Shown here: positions 34,051 through 46,252 of the stretch, piece after piece
How positions within the stretch are numbered: the stretch's first letter is position 1
How the letters are laid out: each line of letters starts with the position of its first letter
From: Mesostigma viride
Taxonomy: Eukaryota; Streptophyta; Mesostigmatophyceae; Mesostigmatales; Mesostigmataceae
Assembly: GCA_009746045.1 (NCBI GenBank)
Contig: RPFO01000246.1
Span: 2,249,769-2,313,768, forward strand
DNA length: 64,000 nucleotides
Direction of reading: 5' to 3'
The notes under the pieces: model-generated
Told to the model about the DNA's origin: nothing
Databases searched by the model: none
The model's input: the letters and a program-made list of their open reading frames with translations, nothing else
Position numbers and translations under genes: made by a program

Positions 34051-34934
34051 TCGGTTGGCGGTGGCAGTGGTGAGCAGGCCATGCAGACAGGCTGGTGGGG
34101 CGGTACGGAAACTAAAGCCAGGGCGCACCACCGCATGGGGAGTCCGTGCTGACGTGTGCTCATGTGTAAACTTGAGGCTGCTCTGCTACGAGTTCGCCCA
34201 GGCCAAGAGCTGTGCCCTCGGCAAATGCAGGTCTGGCCATAGCGGGGGGGTCTACGCTCATCTACGTTGTGCTTGCATTAGGTCCTTTTTTCTGTCTCAC
34301 AGACTGACCTGCAGTTTTGCTGGATATGGTTTCCGTGGGAGGCTGCCCTCTTCTTCTCAGTGCCAACAGGGTTCAGATCTATTTGCATTTGTTAAAGTTA
34401 GTTACTGTAGTATATAGTTACTAGTACTAGATGAACTGGTTCAAGGAGTATATGTTTAGATTTATGTAGATTGCATGTTCTGCAAGAACAGTGGCAGAAG
34501 AACCGGCCGGCAAGCCCGCATGGGAAGGGCCCGCAGGAGCTTAGCATGCAGGACATGAAGGTGACTTTGACTAGAACCCCCCTTGGCATCAATTTCTCTC
34601 CAGTGTTGATTACATCCCGAGCTCGCCCACTACAGTGGAGATCAGCTCCATGGAGGAGGGCATGACCAGCAGAAAAGTTGTATCACCTATGTCTAGGCTC
34701 AAACCCATGCATTACCATAACTTGAATGCTTCATGGCCCTTGCATGCAGTCTGCTTGGAATACATGCACTGATCCTATGATAACTGCGCATAGTCATGTG
34801 TAACTTATGTGTAATAACATCATACACATACATATCCGCGGCGACATGCTGATTGTGCATGCAAGTTGCATGCATGCAACTATGCACATTGATAAGCATA
34901 CATGATTTTACAATGGTTGTCTAAAGTGCACATG
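34051..34934. other. 3' flank of the SPT7-like gene; no gene seen
   Basis: A TGTAA at 34165-34169 is the best candidate poly(A) signal. The rest is AT-richer and holds short inverted repeats such as 'gcatgcaagttgcatgcatg' near 34859, but no supported frame. Confidence 0.4.
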
Positions 34935-35035
34935 AGTAAGTACTTGTAAGTACTTGCGTGTCATGCGCATGGGCATGCCACAGAGTTCTATGCTAGTTTA
35001 ATTAGAAAAATAATTAAACGAAAGTTACAAACATC
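34935..35035 (-). repeat. (TTAC)-tailed LINE 3' end fragment
   Basis: 'agtacttgcgtgtcatgcgc' followed by 'atgggcatgccac' and the AT-rich block matches 2596-2700 in the same orientation. It abuts the 3' end of the next retroelement at 35036. Confidence 0.6.
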
Positions 35036-36613
35036 TTAAGGAGACAACCAGCGCAGGCCAGAAATCGTGAGAATCCGGACCATGGACGCTCGAGCCTGTC
35101 CCCGTTTTCGAGTCGTTCAGGATGATGAATATGAATGGAGATAGAAATGTGTAGCCTTGTGCATTGAAATTATGGCTGGCTTACGTGTAGAGCGACTAGA
35201 TGACCTAGACGGTGGGGCCGGAAACAGCTTGCTTGATCATGGCGTGCATGTGTTGCGAGCCTAACTGGCCGGGAGTGTCTAGTGGTGAGCACCATTGCTG
35301 TGATCGCTCTCCCACCATTTACGAGGAAATACCCGCAAATGGAAAACCACTGAAAAGGTCTAGCTAGTCAGTCATTACGAACTAGCAATGCCATGTGTTT
35401 CCAAACGTCCAAGGACTGAACACGGTGCAAAGGCAAAAATCCTGATGACAGAACTTTCAAATGTGCGGCGGGAGCCAAAAGCCCGCATATGCAAGAAAAC
35501 ATCGCGTTGCTGCATGCAGCGACGCAACGGTGTGGACGATGAATCCAGTGCCAAGCTCGAAACGGCCGCAAAGGAGATCTGGCATCATAGGGTCCAGATG
35601 TGCGGATATACTACGCGATCCAGCCGGTCCACGGGCCGTGTTGTAGAGCTTGTGCCAAGGGGCAGCACCGAACAGATGTGGGTGACATTGCAAAAGTCAC
35701 CGGACTTGATCGACGGAGCATAATATATCTCGGTCATAGTCTTTGACCAACAAACGATGCAAGAACGTTCAACACGCAAGAGTCGTGATGAAATCGACAC
35801 GATCTAGAACAACGACGCGAAAAAATGATGCAACTGACTAAGAACAACACCATATTTTGCTGTGTGGGAAAGGAGACTGTGAATATCGGGGAAGCGTACA
35901 AAGCCCCAGACTTTAAAGGAATTTGCTGATATTCCCCCCTAACCTTGCGCTTATCATAGACAGCCGTACGCCAGCCCTTCTTGTTATGGGTAATGTTAAG
36001 ATCGAGGTAATTGCAACTAGTATCCTCTGGCGCGAGCTTTGATGTGAGGGACGCTTGCGGGTAGATGCCATGCAGACCAGCTGTGATGTACAAATGGGTT
36101 GCGAAATCAGGGTTGTCGAGAGAGATCAGACATCATCCGTGTATATCGACATGTGTGGATAAAACGCCTGATGAGAACATCATTCAAGGCAATGGAATTC
36201 TCCATGCACGCAAGCTCATATATAAGTGTATAGATAGAGGTATCAAAATGGCATTGCAGAATTTGCGCAGTGATTTTGATAGCAGCGCATTTGCACCTCT
36301 TTGGCACACGTGCGCTGGACCCACGCGGCCGCGAAACTTGGTGCCTTTGGCAAAAAGGTCTACAAGCGTGTGGCCTAGTGCGGCTCGGCAGGATGCTGAG
36401 GTCAGCGGTCATGACGTGCTGTTTCAAGGTGGGATGACGTACTGTGATCAAGGTACTTGAAATCATTGTTATTAATTGGCAGGGGCAGGGCCCTGCCAAG
36501 ATGGTGGCCAGCTCGGTGCGCGTTGATCGACTGCGTTGTACGTATCGCGGCTGACCTTCGCGTTGCTGAAAACCGCCATTTGTCCAAGGTGGGAGAGTAA
36601 TGCCAGGCGGCAA
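35036..36613 (-). pseudogene. Reverse-transcriptase pseudogene of the YLDL/YDKR type (Penelope-like)
   Basis: On the minus strand, from high to low coordinates, one can follow a segment like YELACMENSIALNDVLIRRF, the catalytic box as RY-T-DD broken by small indels (about 36140-36155), ISLDNPDFATHLYITAGL, then HGIYPQASLTSKLAPED, NYLDLNITHNKKGWRTAVYD-KR, an out-of-frame KYGVVLSQLHHFF, and FITTLVLNVLHRLLVKDYD. Order and spacing fit the family of algal RTs with YxDD, YLDL and YDKR motifs. At least four frameshifts make it inactive. A ~560-bp 3' UTR follows to 35036. Its 3' portion is the repeat seen at 1849, 6205 and 42348. I cannot say firmly whether it belongs to Penelope-like elements. Confidence 0.6.
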
Positions 36614-37729
36614 ATTGGGCCGTGCCGAAAGTGTTGCGCACCACGAGCGGCATAGCAGCCTGCACTTGCGGCCAATGCAGAATGTGGGGCACTCAGCTCA
36701 TCCATAGCAGCATGAATGAACGGGTGAGATCAGTAAACGACGCGTACGCAGTCAGCAGTGCATCTGCATTCCCATTGACACGGTGCTGGATGATCAATAC
36801 GTGAGAGAAGGCCACACAGACTAGTGGCATGGGAGCGGGGGACTTGCAGATCAGCTGCATCAGGGGAGCACGACCCGACGGCAATGCGTAAGCTGGTATA
36901 AGCTTCTTCAAGCTGCATGCACGCTTCGAGATCGATAGGATGCATGAAAGTTGCCGCATTGCATAAGCCGAGACATATGTGACGTAGGCAGCCACTGCTC
37001 CGGGAGACTGGTGGAGTGAAGGGAAGGAGCGGGGGACTGTCACATGTGTGGAAGGTGGAGGGGCCGGCATGGGCGACGGTGTGGGGATATTATATGGGCG
37101 ATATGGGTGGAGCTAGATTATGCTTCAGACACCAGGCGCCACGGATGAACATAAGAGGGGGGGGGACGGGGGGGAGGCGGGCGGCGGCGAGACCGAGCTA
37201 TAATGAAGCTCTTGCCTTCAATGCAAAAACCGTGGTGCAGAAATGCATGTAACATATTCGTTTCCAAAAAGTTTCCCGATGCCCTGCGGCTTTGCGAAAA
37301 GCTGTGCTGGTAAAGGTGCCGGGGACTGTTCTGAAGGGTACGCCAGTCCCACCACCCGCCAGTCCCACGAACCGTATTGGGCCGGTCATGGCGCCATGTA
37401 GCGGGGCACAACACCTTGAAATGGCCTTTTTTTTACATAAATTATGGCCCATGGCAAGTTTATGGACAGATTGACCTAGGATTGGATCCCACCACTCCCC
37501 GGGATGTGTCTGGCTAGTGGTGGAGTAGTTGAGTCAAAATGTTAAGTTTACATGGTACTCCCTGCTTAAGTTAACTCCAGATCCAAGGCCAAAACTGGCC
37601 ACCTAAACCACTTGCACTTGCATAGAAACAATAGTTGACATCAGATTATGCTGTAACTTTGCAGTGGTGATGAATAATAGTTGTTCTGACCTTGTACAAA
37701 GTTCTACGCCATTTGGAGCCCTAGTTGGT
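36614..37729. other. No recognisable gene
   Basis: Frames of 60-125 codons on both strands lack family resemblance. 36614-36720 may be upstream remains of the RT pseudogene. 37150-37180 is a G-rich run. Confidence 0.35.
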
Positions 37730-37931
37730 GACAAATGCTAGCAAACTTTTGCTAGCATTTGTCATTAATGGCCATTTTAAATCAATATTTAACCCAAATA
37801 ATGTCAGAATGCCACCAAAACTTATTGCCATCATGCCAGCACCTGACGAATGGTCTCAACAAGTCATGAGCAAAAATTCAGATCATGCAGAGCCCAAAAT
37901 GGTGACATTTGCCAGCAATTGTCACCATTTT
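37730..37931. repeat. Two strong hairpins
   Basis: At 37730-37763, GACAAATGCTAGCAAA and its perfect 16-bp reverse complement are separated by only two bases. At 37896-37931, AAAATGGTGACA and TGTCACCATTTT (12 bp) flank a 12-base loop. Both share 'tgctagca' or 'gtcaccat' words with surrounding sequence (38084-38092), suggesting remains of one inverted-repeat element. Confidence 0.7.
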
Positions 37932-38419
37932 TTGCTTTTTTACTCATAATTTTAACAACATTAACCACCAAAACACGCTCCAAGCTGGGGCACATCATTT
38001 AAATCTTTGCAGGCAACTCAAGAATGACTAGTACAAACAGTGTGCAAAAACTTGGTGCATGTGAATGCCTGAGTGGTGACCATTGCTAGCAGAATCCATC
38101 ATGTAAGGTAGGCATTGCCAGTATGCCACAAAGCTGTGATGTGCAGTGCATGTCCATATGTATACCCCATGACACCATGCCTCTAAACTACTTGGCACAT
38201 TGCAAAATGGGAAGGAAAGGTGAACAATACATGCCACATCACTAACACAGCCATTTGAATGCTACCAACACGCACCATGCATGATATACACTACGTGTAA
38301 TACATGTCGAGAATATGCCGAGCGAGCATATCAAGGTGCAGTGACCCCAACGCTGGCACATGTCACCTGGCATCCACGTATGCTCACATGATATGGCATT
38401 GGCATATCCCATGTCTCCA
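37932..38419. other. No recognisable gene
   Basis: AT-richer sequence with no frame that resembles a family. Confidence 0.35.
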
Positions 38420-39660
38420 TCTCTTGCACTTTGTGCGCACCAAGCCACCCATGCAGTCGCCCACCCATGCAGCCACCTGGCCACCCACCCACACAACTGC
38501 TCACACACTCGCGCGCCCGTGCACCCAGACAGCCACCTGTCCTCCCACCCAGTGACCCACCCACCAAGCCAGCCGCGCACGTGCTTACCCAACTTATATA
38601 ACCATGCGTGCACCTAGGCACCCAACCACCTACCAACCCACTTGGACATCCACCCACCCACCAAGGCACCTGCGCAACCCACACACCAACTAGGTAATAA
38701 GGAGGCAATTTCCCCCATCCAATGAGCCAACCACCCAACCACCCAACCACCTAAACACCCAGCCAGCTGGCCCCATATGCACCCGTCCGGCCACCCACAG
38801 TTGACCCACCCACGCACCTACCCACTCAACCACTCACTGCCCCCACACCCTTATACCCAGTGACCCACCCACTGACCCACCCACACATGCATTTTCTCAG
38901 CCAGCACCCCGACACCTACCTCACCCCAAACCTGCACAGCCCTTCACCCGCGATAGGTGAGTCGGTCCCAACCATAAACCCATCCACGCATCCATATCTG
39001 TGCGCCCACCCGTCCATCTACCCGTCCCTTCGCCCACCCACCCACATCTAGTCATCTACACATCCACCAGCCACCAACCACCAATGGCCCACCCACCAAC
39101 CCACACACACACACACATCCCTAACCAACCAACCACCAACCCACCACCCTCAAAACCGTGCAGTTGTTTCACTCATGCATCCAACAAAACACCCACTTCA
39201 AAGTCCCCAAAGCCTATCATCACCCAGCCACCTGGCCATCTGCCAATAACCGACCGCCCTTGCACTCATCCACCATGACCAGCCAGCCAGCCACCCACCC
39301 TCTCCAACTGCCTGTGCTCCCACCTACGCAGCCAGCCATTTACCAAGGCATCCACCTATAAGCCAGCCACCTGCCATTGAACCCACCCACGCCTAGGCAT
39401 CCCTTGAAGCATCTATAGCCCAAGCCTCCCACCCAAGGCTCTCTGGGCAATCAAACAACCAAACAACCAATCACCCAGCTACACAACCACCTAACCACCT
39501 AACCACTCAACAACACAATCACCGAACCAACTAACTACCCAACACCCACACCAGCCAGGCCGATGTGCCCGCCTCGCATGCCCTCACCATTGCAACACCC
39601 CATACACGCCCCGCTCACCTAGCCAGCCACACACCCAGCCAGTCTCCTGCTCAACTCACG
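38420..39660. repeat. 1.2-kb cryptic (CCAN)n / CCACC-rich low-complexity region
   Basis: The plus strand is dominated by CCA, CCCA and ACCA words ('ccacccacccaccaag', 'aaccaaccaccaaccc') with very little G. This gives Pro/His/Thr-rich pseudo-proteins on plus and Gly/Trp-rich ones on minus. No unit is regular. Confidence 0.75.
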
Positions 39661-40816
39661 CATGAAGGCAACATCAGCCATGCATGGCCTCACCTTGCAC
39701 CACTAGCAGCTGGGTAATTTGCATGAGACAGCTTCCATCTCATTGTCAGCAACTGAAAAGGCTCTTTCTTCACAGTAATGAATAAGCAACAACGTTGGAA
39801 ACGCTCTCCCACTCCTCTTTAAAACAGTCTTTAAATCAGAAAGACAAAGGCAAATCTCTGGACAAGGTGGCAATAACCACTGCACCATGCTCTTGAGAAA
39901 GTATTAACAATCCAGCTTTCTACCCTTTCAGAAGCTGCCTTGCGTTAGCAACGATTCTGGGCCCTCTGACTCGCTCACCTCGCTTAATCTGCGCTTCTTT
40001 ATGGCAGCCGGGATATGCGAAGCTTGAGCCGAGCGTGTCGTGGCGAGGTCGTCTGCCCGACTCATCACATCTCGCAACCGCACTGCCGACTAATCAAAAC
40101 GATGCCCCCCTTTGCCTTTTGTATCTGGCGTCAAAAGAACAATGAACTCGCTTGGAAAACACTGTCGCAAACAGCTCCCTACAGGCATTATAAGCAATTT
40201 TCGCAGCTTTTACCGCACTTACTGCACATCCGGAAGACCATTAGCGGCCTTAGCGCGGAACCTTGGGCACGCCATATCCTCTGGTGGCTTACTGCCGCAG
40301 TATAGGAAGGTCGGGCATAGCCTAAAGAGCTGATTATCTGACGACAAAGATATGCATTGCATGAAGCAAGAAACAGACGGATTTCGCACCCCCATATTTA
40401 TTCACGTCCATGCCGGACAATTAAAAGCGAAACTCAAAAAACGAAAAAACTAACGCTTTCGGGAATATTATAACGAACAAGCTGAGCTATCGTGCCGGGA
40501 TTTTCGTATCCTCATGTGACCAAGACTTTGAGACACGCACCACCGAGAAATCCGGTTTTCGCGAAAAACTGGTCCGCTGTGAAAAAAACTTTTTGTCCCG
40601 TTCAATGCCCGCGTCGCAATCACAGCGTATATAAGTCCAAAATTATTCCATGGATTAACCGTGATGTAAGCTTCGTTTTGACACCTCGAGCGGCTGCAAT
40701 GACGCAAGTTTCAGGACGCTAGCTCATGCTCGACCGCCACCGTCGGGTGTTTTCGTCGTTTTCGCCTCTCGCGTGGCGGGAAAAATCTAGATCTCGGACG
40801 AATTCCGGACAATAAT
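39661..40816. other. No confidently recognised gene
   Basis: Plus-strand frames at 40015-40305, 40112-40333 and 40492-40722 are short and mutually overlapping or unsupported. 'ggtgcagtggttattgcc' on the minus strand near 39880 resembles a tRNA A-box but has no matching B-box. Confidence 0.3.
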
Positions 40817-41255
40817 TTATGTAAAAATTTGGCGGGGCTCGCGGTGTTGTGGGTGTCGTCGTTGGCTGGGCATGCAGGGCGGCCAATATGAATTAGGCGG
40901 CGTGCCGCCCGGACATGTCATCCTGCCATGAAAACGCGTCCAGGCATCCCGTTGCGTCTGGCCGACGTAGATTGATACGTTGAGGGTACATGTGGTTGTA
41001 AATGGCATAAATGACGTGACTGGTGCTTTCGGGGTGTGCATCATTGGGCGAGTGGAGTTGGCCCGACCGGTATAAGCGACAAATGCTTGCGCCGCTGACA
41101 CGTAAGCGCCGGAGGCGACGTAGAGTATGGTCATCCTTGCAGTGATGGTTGTGGCGCATGCTGATGCGACAACGCGTCAGCCATTCCTCTGGGGAGAAAC
41201 GATAGGGGAACTGCATGCCGAGAAATAACAGTGTACTTCCGGTAATGAATGCCAC
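40817..41255 (-). pseudogene. GIY-YIG endonuclease-like domain broken by a frameshift
   Basis: One minus-strand frame gives HPESTSHVIYAIYNH and the overlapping frame continues CTLNVSIYVGQTQRDAWTRF. Joined across a one-base shift at about 40995-41000, this fits the family pattern IY.I.N.....YVGQT....W.RF. Upstream residues (RFSPEEWLTRCRISMRHN) are not recognised. The first frame ends soon after the shift at about 40893. GIY-YIG domains occur in homing endonucleases and in Penelope-like retroelements, and an RT pseudogene on the same strand lies 4 kb away. It is inactive as read. Confidence 0.5.
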
Positions 41256-42347
41256 TTGATTGCCGTATTCTGTGGAGGGTAAGAGCGTGCCAGAAAGGCA
41301 TAATAAGGTGTTTCATGTTGATTCAGATGCACTGCATGAGAGCTAAGACATCAAACAGAACCAGAGCGGAGCATATTGAGGTATAAAGTCAAAATTCACT
41401 GCTGCGTAACACCCGTTACGCGATATCGCGGCCGGTGGTCCATGATGCATCTCCCCGCGCGGGGCAGGAATCATGTGGCTAACAAGTCACAGCTGAAAGG
41501 ACTCGGAACATGTGTATTCCCGGTGGGGGGGCCTGCCCATTGTCATACTTGACACCTCTTTCCTGTATATGAAACGAAAAGATTCCCCTTCTTCATGTTC
41601 CAGATTATAGTCACTGTGCTCCTGACTTTGTGTTTTTTTGGCTTTTGTAAAGAGATAATAATTGGGAGGGTATAAACAAAAGCAAAGGCTGATATTGCCA
41701 TGTGTGGGGGCCTATCCTTGGTTAGTCTCTCAAGTGCCCACAGAAAAACACGAGAGTACTAGCACACACAGCGCGCAGCCCAGCCTAGCTCCCTCAGTAA
41801 GAGAAAAAGAAACATGACAAGAACATCAAAACAAACAAGAACAAAAACAAACACAGATGCTGCGTGGTGCAATATCAGTGTGAGCGGAATGATGGAGGAA
41901 GGTGAGAGGGGGACATCGTATTGAGTGTGTACTGTGTAGGCCGGCATCAGTTAAGGCAGCCCCATCCCCGGGTACATTCGTGGCTTTCAAAAAACTGCCA
42001 CAACCTGCGTGGAAGAGGAAAAAATGCAGGAACGATGAGTATGTATGTATGATCCTGAAAACGAGGTTGAGGAAATGCGGAGATGAAGTGTCGGCGGCTG
42101 AAACGATTCCGATGGTGGAACTGTGGGTACGTTTTGCCGACATGACTTGGCGGTGCAGCTGACTATCTCTGTATGGTGTCATGTGTGACTGGGATTGGCG
42201 GTTCACGGCATATGCCTGCTCGCTGGCCGGACTAGCCCGACGACATATGAGCTTGGTTGCCCACGGCTGAAATCCCGGCTCTTGCCCGTCATGCAAAGGC
42301 CATGCCTCCTAGCCGAAAACGAACTATATATTCAACCAATCTAATAT
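41256..42347. other. No recognisable gene
   Basis: Frames of up to 156 codons on the minus strand (41826-42296) have no resemblance to known families. No clear repeats. Confidence 0.35.
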
Positions 42348-42545
42348 CCAAGGAGACAACCAGCGCAGGCCAGAAATCGGGAGAATCCAGACCATCAGGT
42401 ATAGCTCGAGCCTGCCGTTATCTTGTCCGCGTTTTCGAGTCGTTCAGGATATAATGAATATGAATGGAGATGGAAACGTGTAGCCTTGTTGTGCATTCAA
42501 TGCATGATCGAAATTAAAATGGCTGGCTTACGTATATGCACGTGT
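42348..42545 (-). repeat. 3' UTR fragment of the YLDL/YDKR retroelement
   Basis: Matches 6207-6380 and 35036-35200 with small indels, beginning 'aaggagacaaccagcgcagg'. It is only the last ~200 bp of the element, in the same orientation as the other copies. Confidence 0.65.
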
Positions 42546-43061
42546 AGAGCCAAATATCGTCTGCATCATGCCCCAGCCATAATATGATAGTCATGCACCG
42601 CTATATAACGCACGGTACACATCCAGCCATATTATAGCCTTAGCTTAGCCCTTGTATACAGCGGCCATGCTACGTCCTGGCTATGATCATGGATTACTTG
42701 CCCACGCTCCTTGCTATGATATGCTCACATGGATGGGTCTTATTGCACCCACAGAACTTGCCGGATCGTCTATCGTGTCCGATTGCTGCTGTGGCCGGCA
42801 TGCCTCTGCATGGCATGAAGGAGAAAGGGGGTCTCTGCCCTTTCTTCCTGTTGTTCACATTAAATATTAAAAAACATAACTGCTCCGTTGTAACATAACT
42901 CCGTTGGGAGTACACGTATAGCACATGCATATCCCTGAGAAGGCGGCGTATGGCTTTTAATACACTCTTGGGTACTTCCTGCAAGGGTAGGGTGTAAACT
43001 ACTACACCGGCCCTGGATGCACAAAGTGCACCTGCACACCCGACCGCTATTAATTAATTAA
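42546..43061. repeat. Fragments of LINE family-1 and family-2 3' UTRs
   Basis: 42640-42860 matches the family-1 3' UTR in plus orientation (compare 48880-49080). 42895-43030 carries family-2 words ('tccctgagaagg', 'aatacactcttgggtacttc') in minus orientation. Confidence 0.5.
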
Positions 43062-43830
43062 TTAAACTCGTGCTCCCGGCCGTTGGGGAGTCACGGAGCA
43101 CCGAAGTGCTTTTAATCCCTGTGTGTGCACTACAGGAGAAAGGGCAGAGACCCCCAGTCTCCTTCATGCCAAAGGCATGCGGCACAGCTGCATTCGGGCG
43201 CGCTAGCTAAACCGACACGCTAACGATCCGGCAGTCTGTGGGTGCAATAAGACCCATGTGAGCATATCATAGCAAGGAGCGTGGGCAAGTAATCTGAACA
43301 TAGCCAGGGCGTAGCATGGCTGTACTAGGACTAGGCTAAGGCTATGGCTGGTTGTGTACCGTGCGTTGGCGGCACGTGACTAGGTGTGTTGGCACAGCTA
43401 GGCAAACATTCTAGGCATGGCTGCCTTAGCGGCAGTGACGCCAATGGTTACAAGCTAGGGCTATTGCTATTCTAGCCCGCTGGGGGCGTCCACATCTTGT
43501 GGTTGATCATCAGGTCCCCGCCCCTCCAGTACACCTTGGGCTTTTGGGGGTCCTGCTTATGGCGGAGGTATTCCGGCCACAGGTCGCGTCGCTGCTGTTG
43601 CTGAGCGGGGGTGAGGTCGTCATCCAGCGTCCAGGTGAGGTCGTGCAACCGCTAATTGCGACGAGAGAGGAACCGCTGCTTATCCTCGAAGGGGAGGGGA
43701 AGGTGAGTAGGACTGGTGGGGGAGCCGCCTTGTCCCGTGAGTGGGGAAGGCGGTGGCACCCACGCAGTTCTACCTCACCTACCAGGCCCACGAGGGTAAG
43801 TAAGAAGCCGACCGCTATGTATTCCAGCAC
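43062..43830 (-). pseudogene. 5'-truncated LINE family-1 copy (ORF1 C-terminus plus 3' UTR)
   Basis: On the minus strand, GLVGEVELRGCHRLPHSRDK and APPPVLLTF match the intact-looking ORF1 at 47356-48725; then frameshifts scramble the LDDDLTPAQQQQRR block (43496-43800). The family-1 3' UTR follows to the (TTAA)n end at 43062. The copy begins inside the RRM-like region, so it is truncated at its 5' end. Confidence 0.7.
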
Positions 43831-44833
43831 CTAGGCCGGGCGGGACATAGGCCTGGACATAGGGGGGGAGATCATCATGGCTAGATATTACAAAGGCTAG
43901 CTAGGGCATGGCTTCTCAGCAGAGAGTAGCTCTCTGCATGGGCACATGCATCATAGCTAAATAAAGCTAGGCATCATCTGGTGTGGGGCACATGATAGGC
44001 ACACATGTACATGGCTAAATAATGCTAAGGCATCAGCTGGTACGTATGGCCGGGGCCCGTAATAGGCGTACATATGTACAAGGCCACGGTGGCTAGGCCT
44101 TACTACTATTCTACACAATTAACTACTGCTGTATCATCCCGTCCTGAGCTGGGGTGTCTGGAGGTGCTGGGGCCGCGGGGGTCGCTTGCCAGGGCTCATG
44201 TGGCCGACGTAGATGGCCGCCCCCTTCCAGTAAACTGTCTTCCCCGCCGCGCAGTCTGCTGGAGCTGCATGGAGGTAGGTCGGCCATATAGCCGCTCCCG
44301 TCGCCGTTGTTGCTGCGCCAGGGTCAAGTCGTCGTCCAAGGTGTAGCACGAGTCTTCTCGAGCCGCTTGCGGCGTCTGAGATTAAAGAAACTCTTGTCCG
44401 CCCGGGTCAGCTCAAAGATGAGCAGAAGCGGAGGCGCCCCTGCCTTACCCCGCAAGCGGGGACTGAGGCGGTGGGCGTCCAGCTTGATCTCACCAATGAT
44501 CGAGGCCCATGCGACCAAGGGTTTCTCTCTCAAACGCCTGGGCAAGCTTCCCGGAATTCTCACAGTTCCACCATGCAGGTCGAAGTTCTTGACGATGCGC
44601 TTGGCAAGCTCGGCCTCCTCGCGGAGGTCGAGCGTCTGCATGCTGCTGGAGCTGTGCTGCGACGGCGGAGGTGGTGGAGGTGGAGGTGGTGTGTTGCTTG
44701 AGCATGTCCGCCCAGGTCTGCCGGGGCGCATGGAAGGGGCAGATGTCGCCAGCCGGGCCATGCAGCGGGGGCTGGCTTGGCGGCAATTAATGTCCTTCAC
44801 CGCCTGGGCGGTGAGGCCTGCTGTTGTGCACAT
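43831..44833 (-). pseudogene. LINE family-2 ORF1 pseudogene with its 3' UTR
   Basis: The minus frame 44324-44833 contains a linker with nine prolines, LDLREEAELAKRIVKNFDLH, then IGEIKLDAHRLSPRLRGKAG and APPLLLIF, equivalent to the family-2 ORF1 at 3300-5778. A frameshift near 44330 puts the LDDDLTLAQQQRRR block and the C-terminus (to about 44134) in another frame. 43831-44133 is the family-2 3' UTR. The N-terminal half is missing. Confidence 0.65.
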
Positions 44834-44930
44834 ACAGGGATTAATTAAGCACTCCGGTACGTGCTCCGTGACGGCTCCCCATGCAACGCCGGGAGAACGA
44901 GTTTAATTAATTAATTAATCATATACTTAC
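44834..44930 (+). repeat. LINE family-1 3' terminus fragment
   Basis: 'tgcacatacagggattaa', then 'gtgctccgtgac..ctcccc' and 'cgagtttaattaattaatta' match the family-1 3' end, with a few insertions. Confidence 0.55.
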
Positions 44931-45499
44931 TGTGCCGTTCAGCCGTGTGGTCAGCTGGCGGCCCATGAGCACGTCCATGCCTCGATCAGCCCCGTACGTG
45001 AGCACCGTGAGCACCAAGATCTTCACGAGCACTCGATCGCTTGGGGTCCTCGCCTAGCTAGGAAAAATAAAGATTCAATGGAGATTTTTCTAAAATAAAT
45101 TGAAACGAAACCAGAAGAGATAATAATTTGAGTGCATGTTACTAGGCGGGTGTTGCAATGCAAGCGAGCGGAGGTACATGTTACATATGTATATAATTAG
45201 ATTTTAGTACGGTACCTAGCTATAGCGTGTATACTTGGATTTACATAGTAGTAGGGGCCATGTAAACAAATCGTCTGCATCTTGCCCCAACCATATTTTA
45301 TTAGTAGTAGATGCCCAGGGCTGAGCTACACAGAGAACTCGTCAGATTGACGACAAACGACCTGATATGTATGCATTAAGCAACACTTGTCATGCATTTT
45401 GTGCATCATTTTGTTCAAGGTTCCTCATCATTCAGTAAGCTTCGTATAAACCACATATCTATAGACGGCAGCCGGCCCCAACATGTACTGTACAATATT
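44931..45499. other. No gene; retroelement-like fragments
   Basis: 'atcgtctgcatcttgcccca' near 45270 recurs at 42547 and 52665 and marks the (TTAC)-tailed family. The rest is unassigned AT-rich sequence. Confidence 0.35.
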
Positions 45500-46055
45500 A
45501 ATTAATTAATTAAACTCGTGCTCCCGTTGGGGAGTCACGGAGCACCAAAGTGCTTTTAATCCCCGTGTGTGCACTACAGGAGAAAGGGCAGAGACCCCCA
45601 GTCTCCTTCATGCCAAAGGCATGCCACAGCTGCAATCGGGCGCGGCTAGCTAAAAGGACAGGCTAACGATCCGGCAAATTGTGGGTGCAATAAGACCCAT
45701 GTGAGCATATCATAGCAAGGAGCGTGGGCAAGTAATCTGAACATAGCCAGGGCGTAGCATGGCTGTACTAGGACTAGGCTAAGGCTATGGCTGGTTGTGT
45801 ACCGTGCGTTGGCGGCACGTGACTAGGTGTGTTGGCACAGCTAGGCAACATTCTAGGCATGGCTGCCTTGGTTACAAGCTAGGGCTATTGCTATTCTAGC
45901 CCGCTGGGGGCGTCCACATCTTGTCAGTGGTTGATCATCAGGTCCCCGCCCCTCCAGTACACCTTGGGCTTCTGGGGGTCCTGCTTATGGCGGAGGTATT
46001 CCGGCCACAGGTCGCGTCGCTGCTGTTGCTGAGCGGGGGTGAGGTCGTCATCCAG
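45500..46055 (-). pseudogene. 5'-truncated LINE family-1 copy
   Basis: Almost identical to 43062-43620 and, reversed, to 48590-49144. It starts at the (TTAA)n tail, covers the whole 3' UTR, and keeps only the last ~40 ORF1 codons (to about 46055) before it breaks off. Confidence 0.7.
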
Positions 46056-46252
46056 CACACAGCTGTACAATATGGCGCCCTGCACCTGAATTTCTGAGCT
46101 ATATTGTCACCCTGCAAAACAGTGTATAGTAGTAATTAAGTACTCCTACCGTCACATTCGCCCCCATATTGGGCTGCAAGTGTAGCTTTACGTACGTACC
46201 GGCCACTGGTTCATCTTGGGGCCGAATTTCGGATGCACTTGCACCGCTAATT

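Noticed and set aside
38304-39361. Pro/His/Thr-rich small proteins
   Set aside because: Low-complexity CCA-rich DNA with no conserved frame.
39840-39900. tRNA-derived SINE head (A-box-like 'ggtgcagtgg' on the minus strand)
   Set aside because: No B-box within the expected distance and no second copy in the window.
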